Assembly (NCBI RefSeq): GCF_000719335.1
Contig: NZ_JOGB01000039.1
Location: forward strand, 1-64,000
Source of the DNA: Streptomyces sp. NRRL S-87
GTDB taxonomy: Bacteria > Actinomycetota > Actinomycetes > Streptomycetales > Streptomycetaceae
Length of the DNA: 64,000 nt
Direction: 5' to 3'
Position numbers and translations under genes: made by a program
Part shown: positions 17,839-27,257 of the stretch, piece by piece
Layout of the letters: every line of letters starts with the position of its first letter
Position numbering within the stretch: the first letter of the stretch is position 1
Notes under the pieces: generated by a model
The model's database searches: none
The model's input: the letters and a program-made list of their open reading frames with translations, nothing else
Told to the model about the DNA's origin: nothing

Positions 17839-18040
17839 GAGGCACCTGCGAGAAGTGGATGCCCCGCACGACCCCCTTCGCCGACACGGAGAGGTTGGCC
17901 TGGGCCACGGTCATGCCGTGGCCCACCACGTCGGCGAGGAGGTCGGGCCGGAACCACTCCAGGAACGTCCCCCTGGCATCGGCGTGCAGATCCGGCGTGA
18001 TCTCCCAGCATCCACTGATCGACAGCTCGGCTGCCCGCAC
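17839..18040 (-). pseudogene. rmlC: dTDP-4-dehydrorhamnose 3,5-epimerase N-terminal fragment
   Basis: The minus strand begins MRAAELSISGCWEITPDLHA and continues to GTFLEWFR and GVVRGIHFSQVPP, the first ~67 residues of RmlC. The catalytic His of RGIHF is present but the remaining two thirds of the cupin are lost at about 17839, where the sequence meets the rmlD scrap. The fragment begins only a few bases after the rlmB stop on the same strand. It was convergent with rmlB-rmlD, so the deletion joined the 3' sides of two convergent operons. Confidence 0.85.
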
Positions 18041-18045
18041 GGCGC

Positions 18046-19002
18046 TCAGGCCCGGCGGCGGGCCGCCTCGTAGAGGACGACGCCGGCGGCGACGCCGGCG
18101 TTCAGGGACTCGGCCCCGCCCGGCATCGGGATGCGGACGAGGAAGTCGCAGGTCTCGCCGACGAGCCGGCCCAGGCCCTTGCCCTCGGAGCCGACCACGA
18201 TGACGACCGGGCCTTCGAGGGCCTCCAGCTCGTGCAGCTCGTGCTCGCCCTCGGCGGCCAGGCCGACGACCGCGATGCCGGCCTTCTTGTACTCCTGGAG
18301 GGCGCGGGTCAGGTTGGTGACCTTGGCGACCGGCGTCCGGGCGGCGGTGCCCGCGGAGGTCTTCCAGGCACCGGCGGTCATGCCGGCCGCGCGGCGCTCG
18401 GGGATGACCACGCCGTGGCCGCCGAAGGCGTTGACGGAGCGGACGATGGCACCGAGGTTGCGCGGGTCGGTGACGCCGTCGAGGGCGACGATGAGCGGGT
18501 CCTCGCCGTTCTCGAACGCCTCGGCGGTGAGGTCCTCCGGGTGGGCGTACTCGTACGGCGGGACCTGGAGGACCAGGCCCTGGTGGTTGAGCCCGTTGGT
18601 CATCCGGTCGAGTTCGGGGCGCGGGGCTTCCATCAGGTTGATGTTGCCGCGGGCCTGGGCGAGGGCGAGGGCCTCGCGGACGCGCTCGTCGTTGTCGATG
18701 AACTGCTGGACGTACAGGGTGGTCGCGGGCACGCCGTCGCGCAGCGCCTCGAACACCGGGTTGCGGCCGACGACCATCTCGCTCTGGCCCTTGGGGCCGC
18801 CGCGGCGGGGCGCGGGGCGGCGCTTGGCGGCCTGCCGGGCCATGGCGTTGGCGACCCGGTAGGCCTTGTGGCCCTTGCGGTCCTCCGCCTTGGGGGTGGG
18901 GCCCTTGCCCTCCAAGGCACGGCGCCGCTGGCCACCGCTGCCGACCGTGGCGCCCTTCTTGTTGGACGTGCGGCGGTTCCTGCGCTGGCTGTTCCCGGCC
19001 AT
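18046..19002 (-). CDS. rlmB: 23S rRNA (guanosine-2251-2'-O)-methyltransferase RlmB
   Basis: A 318-aa SpoU-family (SPOUT) methyltransferase that modifies the ribose of G2251 in the P-loop of 23S rRNA. An N-terminal basic tail of ~70 residues ([14 protein letters not shown]) is typical of actinobacterial forms. The L30e-like substrate-binding domain starts at [19 protein letters not shown] motifs: [68 protein letters not shown]. It is complete. It lies downstream of cysS in the same direction, separated by a hairpin (19056-19083). Confidence 0.94.
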   Translation of the reverse strand: MAGNSQRRNRRTSNKKGATVGSGGQRRRALEGKGPTPKAEDRKGHKAYRVANAMARQAAKRRPAPRRGGPKGQSEMVVGRNPVFEALRDGVPATTLYVQQFIDNDERVREALALAQARGNINLMEAPRPELDRMTNGLNHQGLVLQVPPYEYAHPEDLTAEAFENGEDPLIVALDGVTDPRNLGAIVRSVNAFGGHGVVIPERRAAGMTAGAWKTSAGTAARTPVAKVTNLTRALQEYKKAGIAVVGLAAEGEHELHELEALEGPVVIVVGSEGKGLGRLVGETCDFLVRIPMPGGAESLNAGVAAGVVLYEAARRRA

Positions 19003-19055
19003 GACCTACCTGTTTCGTTTCTACGTTCTACGGCGTACGTACGTCTGTAATGAAG

Positions 19056-19083
19056 TGTGCCGCCCGGAGGCCCGGGCGGCACA
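19056..19083 (-). terminator. 12-bp hairpin downstream of cysS
   Basis: Arms TGTGCCGCCCGG (19056-19067) and its perfect complement (19072-19083) with an AGGC loop, 15 nt beyond the cysS stop. It probably terminates or attenuates transcription before rlmB. Confidence 0.75.
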
Positions 19084-19098
19084 TCACGGGCCTGCGGA

Positions 19099-20499
<1,401 letters not shown>

Positions 20500-20661
20500 G
20501 GCAACAAGGGTAGTGGGCCCCGGGCAGTGCCCGGAGACCCCGGCGCGACCCGGGACGGGTTTGTTGCCGAGTTGCCGCCCCCGGTCCCGGCGGGGCGGCG
20601 GCCGCTCCGGGCGGCCCCGGGGGACCGGGCCGCCGCCCCGGATGAGGACGGCCGTCGCGGA

Positions 20662-20729
20662 GGCCCGGGCTCCGGTCGCGGCGGGCCACGTTTTTCCGTC
20701 GGGGCGGCCCGGGCTCCGGTCGCGGCGGG
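20662..20729. repeat. 24-bp perfect direct repeat at the broken 3' end of ispF
   Basis: An identical 24-nt word is found at 20662-20685 and 20706-20729 (44-nt period), starting GGCCCGGGCTCC. The second copy directly abuts the last recognisable ispF codons at about 20733. It marks the point where ispF homology stops. Confidence 0.85.
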
Positions 20730-20732
20730 GCC

Positions 20733-21178
20733 GAGACGGGGGCGCCGACGGCGGCGGACAGCGCCTTCTGCGCCTCCTCGCGCCGCTTGCCGACCTTGGG
20801 GCGCACGCCGATGACCTGGACGGCGACGTTGCCGATGGCGAAGCCCTCGGCGCGGACGATCCGGGCGGCCTCGGCGAGCAGGGTGACGCCGGAGGCGCCG
20901 GCCCACTCGGGGCGGGAGGTGCCGAAGTGGGCGCCGAGGTCGCCGACGCCCGCGGCGGAGAAGAGGGCGTCGCAGGCCGCGTGGGCGGCGACGTCGCCGT
21001 CGGAGTGGCCGGCCAGGCCGAACGCCTCGTCCTCCCACAGCAGACCCGCGCACCACAGCTCGCGGCCCTCCTCGAAGGCGTGCACGTCGGTGCCGATGCC
21101 GACCTGCGGCAGCAGGGGCGGCGCGGGCGCGGCGGCGTGGGACGCGGCGGCGTGGGTCGCGGCGGACTCAGTAGGCAT
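20733..21178 (-). pseudogene. ispF: 2-C-methyl-D-erythritol 2,4-cyclodiphosphate synthase lacking its C-terminus
   Basis: The MEP-pathway enzyme that converts CDP-methylerythritol 2-phosphate to the cyclodiphosphate. From the ATG at 21178, an extra ~25 Ala-rich residues precede [13 protein letters not shown] (metal ligands DVH). [21 protein letters not shown] and DLGAHFG follow, then [21 protein letters not shown]. Homology stops at GAPVSA: the universally conserved TTT(D/E)xLGFxGRGEG segment and last helix, which bind the CDP moiety, are absent in all three frames. The frame simply stays open through cysS to 19028, which would give an implausible 716-aa product. The gene overlaps the end of ispD by 11 bp. 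It is either a real truncation, with a functional copy elsewhere, or an assembly error at a G+C-rich repeat. Confidence 0.75.
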
Positions 21179-21956
21179 CGGTGGCCCTCCTGCGGGCGAG
21201 TACGGCCTCGGCGAGCACGAGGTCCAACGGGCGGGTGACCTTGAAGGCCTCCTCGTGGCCGGGCACGAGGAGGACGGTGACGCCGAGCTTCTCCACCATG
21301 CCGGCGTCGTCCGTGGCGCCCTCGCCGTTGACGGCGGTCTTCTCGTGGGCGCGCAGCAGGGTGTCGAGGTCGAAGCCCTGCGGGGTCTGCACGGCGCGCA
21401 GCCGGGACCGCTCGGGGGTGGCGACGACGGGCTCGGGCTCGCCGGCGGGCCGGGGCTCGACCTCCTTGACGGTGTCCGCCAGGGGCAGGGCCGGCACGAC
21501 GGCGGGGGCGCCCTCGCGCAGTGCCTCGACGACCGCGTCGACGGTGTCGACGGGGACGAGCGGGCGGGCGGCGTCGTGGACGAGGACGGAGGTGTAGCCG
21601 GCCGGCAGGGCGTCGAGGCCGAGGCGTACGGACTCCTGGCGGGTCTCCCCGCCGGGCACGACGAGGACGTCGGTCCGCTCGGGCAGGGCGTGCTCGGCGA
21701 GGAGGTTGCGCACCTCGGCGGCGCCGTCGGACGGGGCGACGACCACGACCAGGGAGACCGCCCGGGAGCGGGCCATGGCGCGGACTGCGTGGATCAGCAT
21801 GGGGGTGCCGCCGAGGGTGCGCAGCGCCTTCGGGGCGCCGGGGCCCAGGCGGACGCCCCGGCCGGCGGCGGGGATGACGGCGGCGGTCCTGCCGTGGCCG
21901 TCACCGGGGGCGCCCGCGGCGCGCGCGGCGCCTTCGGGGCGCGTTTCGTCAGACAT
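21168..21956 (-). CDS. ispD: 2-C-methyl-D-erythritol 4-phosphate cytidylyltransferase
   Basis: A 262-aa MEP-pathway enzyme making CDP-methylerythritol. The CTP-binding loop is [21 protein letters not shown] (GxGxRxG...K), followed by [11 protein letters not shown], the conserved HDAARP Mg/CTP motif, and [14 protein letters not shown] and [11 protein letters not shown]. The ATG at 21956 is preceded by GGAGCA; a longer open frame to 22289 is non-coding in composition. It overlaps ispF by 11 bp, so the two are translationally coupled. It lies downstream of carD, separated by a 363-bp spacer with a 15-nt direct repeat. Confidence 0.95.
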   Translation of the reverse strand: MSDETRPEGAARAAGAPGDGHGRTAAVIPAAGRGVRLGPGAPKALRTLGGTPMLIHAVRAMARSRAVSLVVVVAPSDGAAEVRNLLAEHALPERTDVLVVPGGETRQESVRLGLDALPAGYTSVLVHDAARPLVPVDTVDAVVEALREGAPAVVPALPLADTVKEVEPRPAGEPEPVVATPERSRLRAVQTPQGFDLDTLLRAHEKTAVNGEGATDDAGMVEKLGVTVLLVPGHEEAFKVTRPLDLVLAEAVLARRRATDAY

Positions 21957-22319
21957 CAGTTGCTCCGGGCTGTGACAACGGGTGCTGTGACAACGAGTGG
22001 GCCAGGTTTGTGCCCTCGGCCGACGTGGGTATGGCCTGAAGGTGCCGGGCGCGAAGCCCTGACCGGGGCCCTTTCCGTGACGACCGGTCGGGTGAACTGC
22101 CCGGGCCCGGCATGCCAGGTGGGCGCCCGGCCGTACTCGGCGGCGGAGGCGGGGGGTCGTGTTCCACGGACAGGCCGGTGGACGGGCCTGCCGGGCGGGT
22201 GCGTCGTACGGCGTGTCGTGCGGCGAGGGGCGTGTCGTAGAGACAGACATGCCGCAGCGCCCGGCGACAGGGGTTCTGTCATCGGGCACCGCGGCACAAC
22301 TGCTGCGTCAGGACGCGCG
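21957..22319. other. carD-ispD spacer with a 15-nt tandem direct repeat
   Basis: No gene is seen. Two adjacent copies of GCTGTGACAACG(G/A)GT (21969-21983 and 21984-21998) end 12 nt upstream of the ispD start. On the ispD strand they read TTGTCACAGC and could be operator half-sites or overlap the promoter and ribosome-binding region. The rest is featureless G+C-rich DNA. Confidence 0.5.
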
Positions 22320-22802
22320 TCAGGACGCGAGGACCTCGTCGAGGAGAGCCTCGGCCTTGTCCTCGTTGGTGTTCTCGGCGAGCGCGAGCTCGCTCACCAG
22401 GATCTGGCGGGCCTTGGCGAGCATGCGCTTCTCACCCGCCGACAGTCCGCGCTCACGCTCGCGACGCCACAGGTCGCGCACCACTTCGGCGACCTTGATG
22501 ACATCGCCGGAGGCGAGCTTCTCCAGGTTTGCCTTGTAGCGACGGGACCAGTTCGTCGGCTCTTCGGCGTACGGCGCGCGCAGCACCTCGAAGACCCGGT
22601 CCAGCCCGTCCTGGCCGACCACATCGCGAACGCCGACGAACTCCGCATTGTCCGCAGGCACACGAACCGTCAGGTCGCCCTGGGCGACCTTGAGCACCAA
22701 GTAGGTCTTGTCCACGCCTTTGATCTGGCGAGTTTCGATGGCCTCGATCAGCGCGGCCCCGTGATGGGGATAGACCACGGTGTCGCCAACCTTGAACGTC
22801 AT
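22320..22802 (-). CDS. carD: CarD-family RNA polymerase-binding transcription regulator
   Basis: A 160-aa protein. It starts [20 protein letters not shown], the RNA-polymerase interaction (TRCF-like Tudor) domain that contacts the beta subunit. The C-terminal helical DNA-binding domain ([28 protein letters not shown]) contains the Trp that wedges into the upstream edge of the open complex. CarD stabilises open complexes at housekeeping and rRNA promoters in actinobacteria and is essential in mycobacteria. It is complete and of normal length. It is oriented toward ispD-ispF, an arrangement conserved in Streptomyces. Confidence 0.95.
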   Translation of the reverse strand: MTFKVGDTVVYPHHGAALIEAIETRQIKGVDKTYLVLKVAQGDLTVRVPADNAEFVGVRDVVGQDGLDRVFEVLRAPYAEEPTNWSRRYKANLEKLASGDVIKVAEVVRDLWRRERERGLSAGEKRMLAKARQILVSELALAENTNEDKAEALLDEVLAS

Positions 22803-23513
22803 GTGACAGGTACCCCTTCCGTGGCTATCAAGAGTAACACGAGAATGAGCTGTTCTGAATGGCGTTTCCGCAGGTCAGGGCGTATCTCGGGGCTTGACAA
22901 CAGCAACCGGAACGTGCTGGGAAGGGGCCCGGGAGGGGGGTATTCGCAGGTGGGAGCCGCTGCGCGCGCGGGCTGAAACGACCACGTTACACCTCCCGGG
23001 GGACCTCCAAGGAGTGAGGTACGTCCCGTTTTGCCGGTTTCGAAGCCGCGATACCGAACTACTCCGTTCGATGCCCGACCACCCGTCCGGAGCCAATCCC
23101 GAATTGATCACGGCGGGCGATCACGCGCACTGATCGCGAACGGCTCTCCGGTACTCCGCCGCTTTTCGGGGACCGTCCACGAAATTGATCACGGCCGAAA
23201 TGTGTGGCGAATGTGAAGCACCCTCGGGCCGACGTGGGGGAATGCGCCCCGGGGGTGGTCGCCGGGTCCCGGCGGGGGCTTCCGGGCCGCCGACCGGGCC
23301 GACGGGCGGAGGAGGCCGGGGCGGCCGGGGTGGACGGGGCCGGGCGGCTGGGCGGAGGAGGCCGCGCGGCCGCGCGGAGGGTCGGGTGCGGGGGCGGGGC
23401 GGCGGCTCGGTAACCTAAGCCCGCTGACACACCCTTAGGGCGGCTTTACCTGTCCAGGCAGAGCCCCCCGTTCCGCCTCCGACCGTCCTTACGTCCAAGG
23501 AGTTGCCGCCGCC
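22803..23513. other. 711-bp divergent intergenic region (carD / lipoprotein)
   Basis: A long region between divergent genes with no convincing ORF. Next to carD is a possible promoter on the minus strand. Around 23100-23200, in a relatively A+T-rich island, the 13-mer AATTGATCACGGC occurs twice (23102-23114 and 23183-23195), with further GATC-centred words between. Just upstream of the lipoprotein gene, CCTAA and TTAGG half-sites 16 nt apart (about 23414-23440) form a loose inverted repeat. These look like regulatory sites of unknown binder. Confidence 0.5.
22831..22859 (-). promoter_or_regulatory. candidate carD promoter
   Basis: Minus strand: -35 TTCAGA (22859-22854), a 17-nt spacer and -10 TACTCT (22836-22831), placing the start about 22825, 22 nt before the carD ATG, with GGAAGGGG as ribosome-binding site. 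Confidence 0.42.
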
Positions 23514-24188
23514 GTGAGCCGCAGCCTTCGACGCGGCGCCCTTGCCGCCGCCGCCACCGTTCTCTCGATCGGATCGCTCGCCGCCTGCGGCGCGGGCAGT
23601 AACGCGCAGACGCTGGAGATCAAGCCGGACAACGCGGCGGTCACCAAGGGCGAGATCCAGGTGCAGAACGCCCTGGTCATCACGCAGCCCGAGCACGACG
23701 CCAAGGGCCCGGCGGCCGTCTCCGCGACCCTGTTCAACAACGGCGTGCTGCCCCAGACCCTGGACGCCGTCAGCGTCCCGGGCGGCGGCGGCGAAGTGAA
23801 GCTCAAGGCCGCGGACGGCTCCGGCAAGATCGTCGTGCCGGCCGGCGGCTCCGTGGTCCTGGGCGGCAAGGGCAACCCCTCCGCGATCGTCGAGACCCCC
23901 CGCGGGTCCCTGAAGGACGGCGCCGCGCAGAAGGTCGTCTTCCGCTTCAGCCGGACCGGTTACGTCCAGCTGGGCGCGTTCGTCGTCCCGGCCAAGAGCT
24001 ACTTCAGCGACTACGGCCCGACCGAGCTCCCGGAGCTCCCGGCCGCCGGCGCCTCCGCCTCGCCGGCCGCCTCCGGCACGCCGTCGGGCAGCCCGTCCGG
24101 CTCCCCCTCCGGCAAGGCCTCCGGCACCCCCGGGGGCCACGGCAGCGGCACCCCGTCGGGCTCGGCCTCGCACGGCGCGGGTCACTGA
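23514..24188 (+). CDS. secreted lipoprotein (DUF461-like)
   Basis: A 224-aa lipoprotein. The signal peptide (SRSLRRGALAAAATVLSIG) ends in a lipobox LAAC, so Cys25 would be acylated. The ~130-residue body is an all-beta, immunoglobulin-like domain (VSATLFNNGVLPQTLDAVSV, VVPAGGSVVLGG), the pattern of the DUF461/PCuAC superfamily, but I do not see the Met/His copper ligands of PCuAC. The last ~50 residues are a Ser/Gly/Pro linker rich in SGTPSGS-type repeats. The start is GTG. It is convergent with phoP, with a large shared terminator. Function unknown. Confidence 0.8.
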   Translation: MSRSLRRGALAAAATVLSIGSLAACGAGSNAQTLEIKPDNAAVTKGEIQVQNALVITQPEHDAKGPAAVSATLFNNGVLPQTLDAVSVPGGGGEVKLKAADGSGKIVVPAGGSVVLGGKGNPSAIVETPRGSLKDGAAQKVVFRFSRTGYVQLGAFVVPAKSYFSDYGPTELPELPAAGASASPAASGTPSGSPSGSPSGKASGTPGGHGSGTPSGSASHGAGH

Positions 24189-24255
24189 CGCCACGGGCCT
24201 CCCGGCCCCGCGGGGCGCCTGACCCCGCGGGAGGACGCCCGTGACCCCGTACGCA

Positions 24256-24321
24256 CACGAAGGCGCCCCGCCCGGTTCGACCGACGCCAGTGTCGGTTCG
24301 ACCGGGCGGGGCGCCTTCGTG
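24256..24321. terminator. long bidirectional hairpin between lipoprotein gene and phoP
   Basis: An inverted repeat of about 30 bp per arm (outer arm CACGAAGGCGCCCCGCCCGG) with two or three mismatches and a 6-nt loop. It sits between convergent genes and would act for both strands. Confidence 0.85.
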
Positions 24322-24353
24322 CACGCGCCGGCCGCGGCGGCGGCCGCCGCGGT

Positions 24354-25034
24354 CTACGGCTCGAACTTGTAGCCGAGGCCGCGGACCGTGACCAGGTAGC
24401 GCGGGGCGCCGGGGTCCGGCTCGATCTTGGCGCGCAGGCGCTTGACGTGCACGTCGAGGGTCTTGGTGTCGCCGACGTAGTCCGCGCCCCAGACCCGGTC
24501 GATCAACTGCATGCGGGTCAGCACGCGGCCCGCGTTGCGCAGCAGCATCTCCAGGAGGTCGAACTCCTTGAGCGGCAGGTCCACCTTCGCGCCGGCGACC
24601 GTGACCACGTGCCGGTCGACGTCCATCCGTACCGGGCCGGCCTCCAGCGCGGCCGGGGTGACCTCCTCCGGCTCCCCGCGGCGGCGCAGCACCGCGCGGA
24701 TGCGGGCGACCAGTTCCCGCGAGGAGAAGGGCTTGGTGACGTAGTCGTCCGCTCCTATCTCCAGCCCGACGACCTTGTCGATCTCGCTGTCCTTGGCGGT
24801 CACCATGATCACGGGTACGTTCGAACGGCCGCGCAGCTGACGGCAGACCTCGGTGCCGGGCAGGCCCGGCAGCATCAGGTCGAGGAGGACGAGGTCGGCG
24901 CCGTTGCGCTCGAACTCGTCCAGGCCGTCGGGGCCGGTCGCGGCGATGGCGACCTCGAAGCCCTCCTTGCGGAGCATGTAGGAAAGGGCGTCGCTGAAGG
25001 ATTCCTCATCCTCGACGACGAGCACTCGGGTCAC
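24354..25034 (-). CDS. phoP: PhoP, phosphate-starvation response regulator
   Basis: A 226-aa OmpR-family regulator. The receiver has acidic residues VVEDEES, phosphoacceptor D52 (LVLLDLMLPG), Thr in VTAKDS and Lys in YVTKPFSS. The C-terminal winged helix carries DLPLKEFDLLEMLLRNAGRVL and TLDVHVKRLRAKIE. PhoP controls phosphate uptake, teichoic-acid versus teichuronic-acid synthesis and antibiotic production in Streptomyces by binding 11-nt direct repeats (PHO boxes). The GTG start overlaps the phoR stop by 4 nt (GTGA) and has GGAGGT upstream, so phoR-phoP are coupled. The longer open frame to 26363 is a shadow of phoR. Identity rests on sequence and the phoU/phoR context. Confidence 0.94.
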   Translation of the reverse strand: MTRVLVVEDEESFSDALSYMLRKEGFEVAIAATGPDGLDEFERNGADLVLLDLMLPGLPGTEVCRQLRGRSNVPVIMVTAKDSEIDKVVGLEIGADDYVTKPFSSRELVARIRAVLRRRGEPEEVTPAALEAGPVRMDVDRHVVTVAGAKVDLPLKEFDLLEMLLRNAGRVLTRMQLIDRVWGADYVGDTKTLDVHVKRLRAKIEPDPGAPRYLVTVRGLGYKFEP

Positions 25035-26281
25035 GGAAGGACCTCCGGGGCAGGGATGGCTGTTTCTTGGTCGGGCTGGGTCCGGGTGGCGGTGACCGGT
25101 CCGGAGTCCGGCCGCTTCTTCGGCTCGGCGGCGGCTTCCGGAAGTCGCAGGGTGAAGGTCGAGCCCTGGCCCTCGGCGCTCCACACCGTGACCTCGCCGC
25201 CGTGCGAGGCGGCGACGTGCTTGACGATGGCGAGTCCGAGGCCGGTACCGCCGGTGGCGCGGGAGCGGGCCGGGTCGACGCGGTAGAAGCGTTCGAAGAT
25301 GCGCTCGCGGTCCTTCTCCGGGATGCCGACGCCCTGGTCGGTGACCGCGATCTCGATCAGGTCCCCTCCGGGTGCGGCGACCCGGCGGCCGGCTATGCCG
25401 ACGCGGGTGCGGGCCGGGGAGTAGTTGACGGCGTTCTCCACGAGGTTGCCGAGGGCCGCCGCGAGCTGGCCGCGGTGACCCCAGACCCGCAGGTCGGCGG
25501 TGCCGCCGGCGGCCATGATGATCTGCTTGGCGCTGGCCGTCTGGCGGCAGCGGTCGATGGCCTCGGCGACGAGCGTGTCCACGCGGACCGGCTCGGCGTC
25601 CTCCAGCCGCTCGTCGTTCTGGACCCTGGAGAGGTCGATGAGCTCCTGCACGAGGTTCGTCAGGCGGGTGGCCTCGATCTGCATGCGGCCGGCGAAGCGG
25701 GTGACCGCCTCGGGGTCGTCGGAGGCGTCCATGACGGCCTCCGAGAGCAGCGAGAGCGCGCCGACCGGCGTCTTCAGCTCGTGCGAGACGTTGGCGACGA
25801 AGTCGCGGCGGACCGCCTCGATGCGCCGGGCCTCGGTGAGGTCCTCGACGAGGAGGAGGACCAGGCGCGAGCCGAGCGGCGCCACGCGGGCGGAGACCGC
25901 CAAGGCCTCGCCGCGGCCGGTGCCGCGCCGGGGCAGGTCCAGTTCGACCTGCCGTATCTCGCCGTCCCGACGCGTGTCCCGGGCCATGTGCAGCATCGGC
26001 TCGACGGCCAGCTTCCCGCCGCGGACCAGGCCGAGGGCGTACGCCGCCGAACTGGCCTTGACGACGCTGTCCGCCTCGTCCAGGACCACCGCGGAGGAGC
26101 GCAGCACGGAGAGGACGGTGTCCACACCGGGCGGCAGCACCGCGTTGATGTCGGGGCGCATGGCGCTCCGGGTGGGGCGGGCCTGGTCGCGCTCGCTCCA
26201 GCGGAACGCCAGCACGGCGATGACGCCGGTGCACAACCCGGCGATCGCTGCAGCTGCGGCGACCGCCGCGTTCACGTCCAT
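25031..26281 (-). CDS. phoR: PhoR, membrane sensor histidine kinase
   Basis: A 416-aa kinase with a single N-terminal membrane segment (about residues 5-25), as in the short SenX3/PhoR type with little extracytoplasmic sequence. A PAS-like region (about 55-145) precedes the H-box RRDFVANVSHELKTP with phosphoacceptor H167. N-box LVENAVNYSP, G1 VTDQGVGIPEKD and G2 GTGLGLAIVKH are intact. It phosphorylates PhoP during phosphate limitation. It is divergent from phoU across 194 bp that contain a candidate PHO box. Confidence 0.94.
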   Translation of the reverse strand: MDVNAAVAAAAAIAGLCTGVIAVLAFRWSERDQARPTRSAMRPDINAVLPPGVDTVLSVLRSSAVVLDEADSVVKASSAAYALGLVRGGKLAVEPMLHMARDTRRDGEIRQVELDLPRRGTGRGEALAVSARVAPLGSRLVLLLVEDLTEARRIEAVRRDFVANVSHELKTPVGALSLLSEAVMDASDDPEAVTRFAGRMQIEATRLTNLVQELIDLSRVQNDERLEDAEPVRVDTLVAEAIDRCRQTASAKQIIMAAGGTADLRVWGHRGQLAAALGNLVENAVNYSPARTRVGIAGRRVAAPGGDLIEIAVTDQGVGIPEKDRERIFERFYRVDPARSRATGGTGLGLAIVKHVAASHGGEVTVWSAEGQGSTFTLRLPEAAAEPKKRPDSGPVTATRTQPDQETAIPAPEVLP

Positions 26282-26354
26282 GTGTCCAGGTTAAGCAGGC
26301 ACGACGGCAGTTCCACAGCCGTTCGGGTGGCACCTCGAACAGTCGTCGCCCAGA

Positions 26355-26387
26355 GTTCACCATGGCGACCGTGCTGATTCACTTGTG
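26355..26387 (+). promoter_or_regulatory. candidate PHO box in the phoR/phoU intergenic region
   Basis: Three consecutive 11-nt units GTTCACCATGG, CGACCGTGCTG and ATTCACTTGTG (26355-26387). Units 1 and 3 match the GTTCA(C/T) core of PhoP direct-repeat units and unit 2 is degenerate. The placement between phoR and phoU is where autoregulation by PhoP is known in Streptomyces. Confidence 0.5.
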
Positions 26388-26475
26388 GTGCCGGAGTCCG
26401 ACGCGTGCGCGGCCCACCGTGGGAGCGTGGGGTCAGACACCCCGGACCCCCGGCAGTACAGGAGAGAGGGACACC

Positions 26476-27144
26476 ATGCGCGACGCGTACCACGAGGAAC
26501 TGGACTCGATCGGGGACGGCCTGGTCGAGATGGCCCGGCTCGTCGGGTCCGCGATCGGGCGGGCCACCACGGCCATGCTCGACGCCGACCTGAAGCTCGC
26601 GGAGAGCGTGATCGCGGCCGACCAGAAGGTCGACGACCTCCAGCACGACCTGGAGGCCCGTGCCATCGCGCTGCTGGCCCGCCAGCAGCCGGTCGCCACC
26701 GACCTGCGCATCGTCGTCACCTCGCTGCGGATGAGCGCCGACCTGGAGCGCTCGGGCGACCTGGCCCAGCACGTGGCCAAGCTGGCGCGGCTGCGCTTCC
26801 CGGAGACGGCGGTGCCGCGGGACCTGCACGCGACGATCCTCGAGATGGGCCAGCTGGCGCAGCGTCTGATGGCGAAGGCCGCCGAGGTGATCATCACGAA
26901 GGACGTCGACCTGGCGCTCCAGCTGGAGACGGACGACGACGAGATGGACCAGCTGCACCGCACGCTGTTCCAGCACCTGATGGACGACCGCTGGAAGCAC
27001 GGCATCGAGACCGCCGTGGACGTCACGCTGCTGGGCCGCTACTACGAGCGCTTCGCCGACCACGCGGTCTCGGTCGCCAAGCGCGTCGTCTACCTGGTCA
27101 CGGGCGAGCACGCGGACGAGCTCCAGGCCCCCGTCGAGGCCTGA
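26476..27144 (+). CDS. phoU: PhoU, phosphate signalling modulator
   Basis: A 222-aa all-helical protein made of two PhoU three-helix bundles. The metal-binding motifs are visible in each half (DADLKLAESVIAADQKVDDL and KDVDLALQLETDDDEMDQL, with E/DxxxD patterns). PhoU couples the Pst transporter to PhoR and represses the regulon when phosphate is plentiful. The ATG has GGAGAGAGG upstream. It is divergent from phoR-phoP. A small Cys-rich gene follows after 113 bp with its own promoter and ribosome-binding site. Confidence 0.95.
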   Translation: MRDAYHEELDSIGDGLVEMARLVGSAIGRATTAMLDADLKLAESVIAADQKVDDLQHDLEARAIALLARQQPVATDLRIVVTSLRMSADLERSGDLAQHVAKLARLRFPETAVPRDLHATILEMGQLAQRLMAKAAEVIITKDVDLALQLETDDDEMDQLHRTLFQHLMDDRWKHGIETAVDVTLLGRYYERFADHAVSVAKRVVYLVTGEHADELQAPVEA

Positions 27145-27168
27145 CGCGCCGGGCGCTCCTCTGCGCCG

Positions 27169-27197
27169 TTGACGCGCCCCCGGGGCTGGGCATGAAT
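27169..27197 (+). promoter_or_regulatory. candidate promoter of the Cys-rich mini-protein gene
   Basis: The -35 TTGACG (27169-27174), 17-nt spacer and -10-like ATGAAT (27192-27197) lie between phoU and the mini-gene, giving a leader of about 55 nt. The -10 is imperfect. Confidence 0.4.
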
Positions 27198-27257
27198 GAG
27201 GCGAGGCGGTACGCGCGTGCGCTTTCCAGGGACGTGTACGCCTTCCTAGGAGGAACC

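Noticed and set aside
13999..18040. A functional sugar-nucleotide biosynthetic cluster (nucleotidyltransferase plus rmlBDC)
   Set aside because: All three rml genes are broken, and the nucleotidyltransferase is separated by a DoxX gene on the other strand.
23405..23455. DmdR/IdeR-type iron box before the lipoprotein gene (CCTAA/TTAGG half-sites)
   Set aside because: Half-sites are 16 nt apart and the central bases do not match the 19-bp iron-box consensus.
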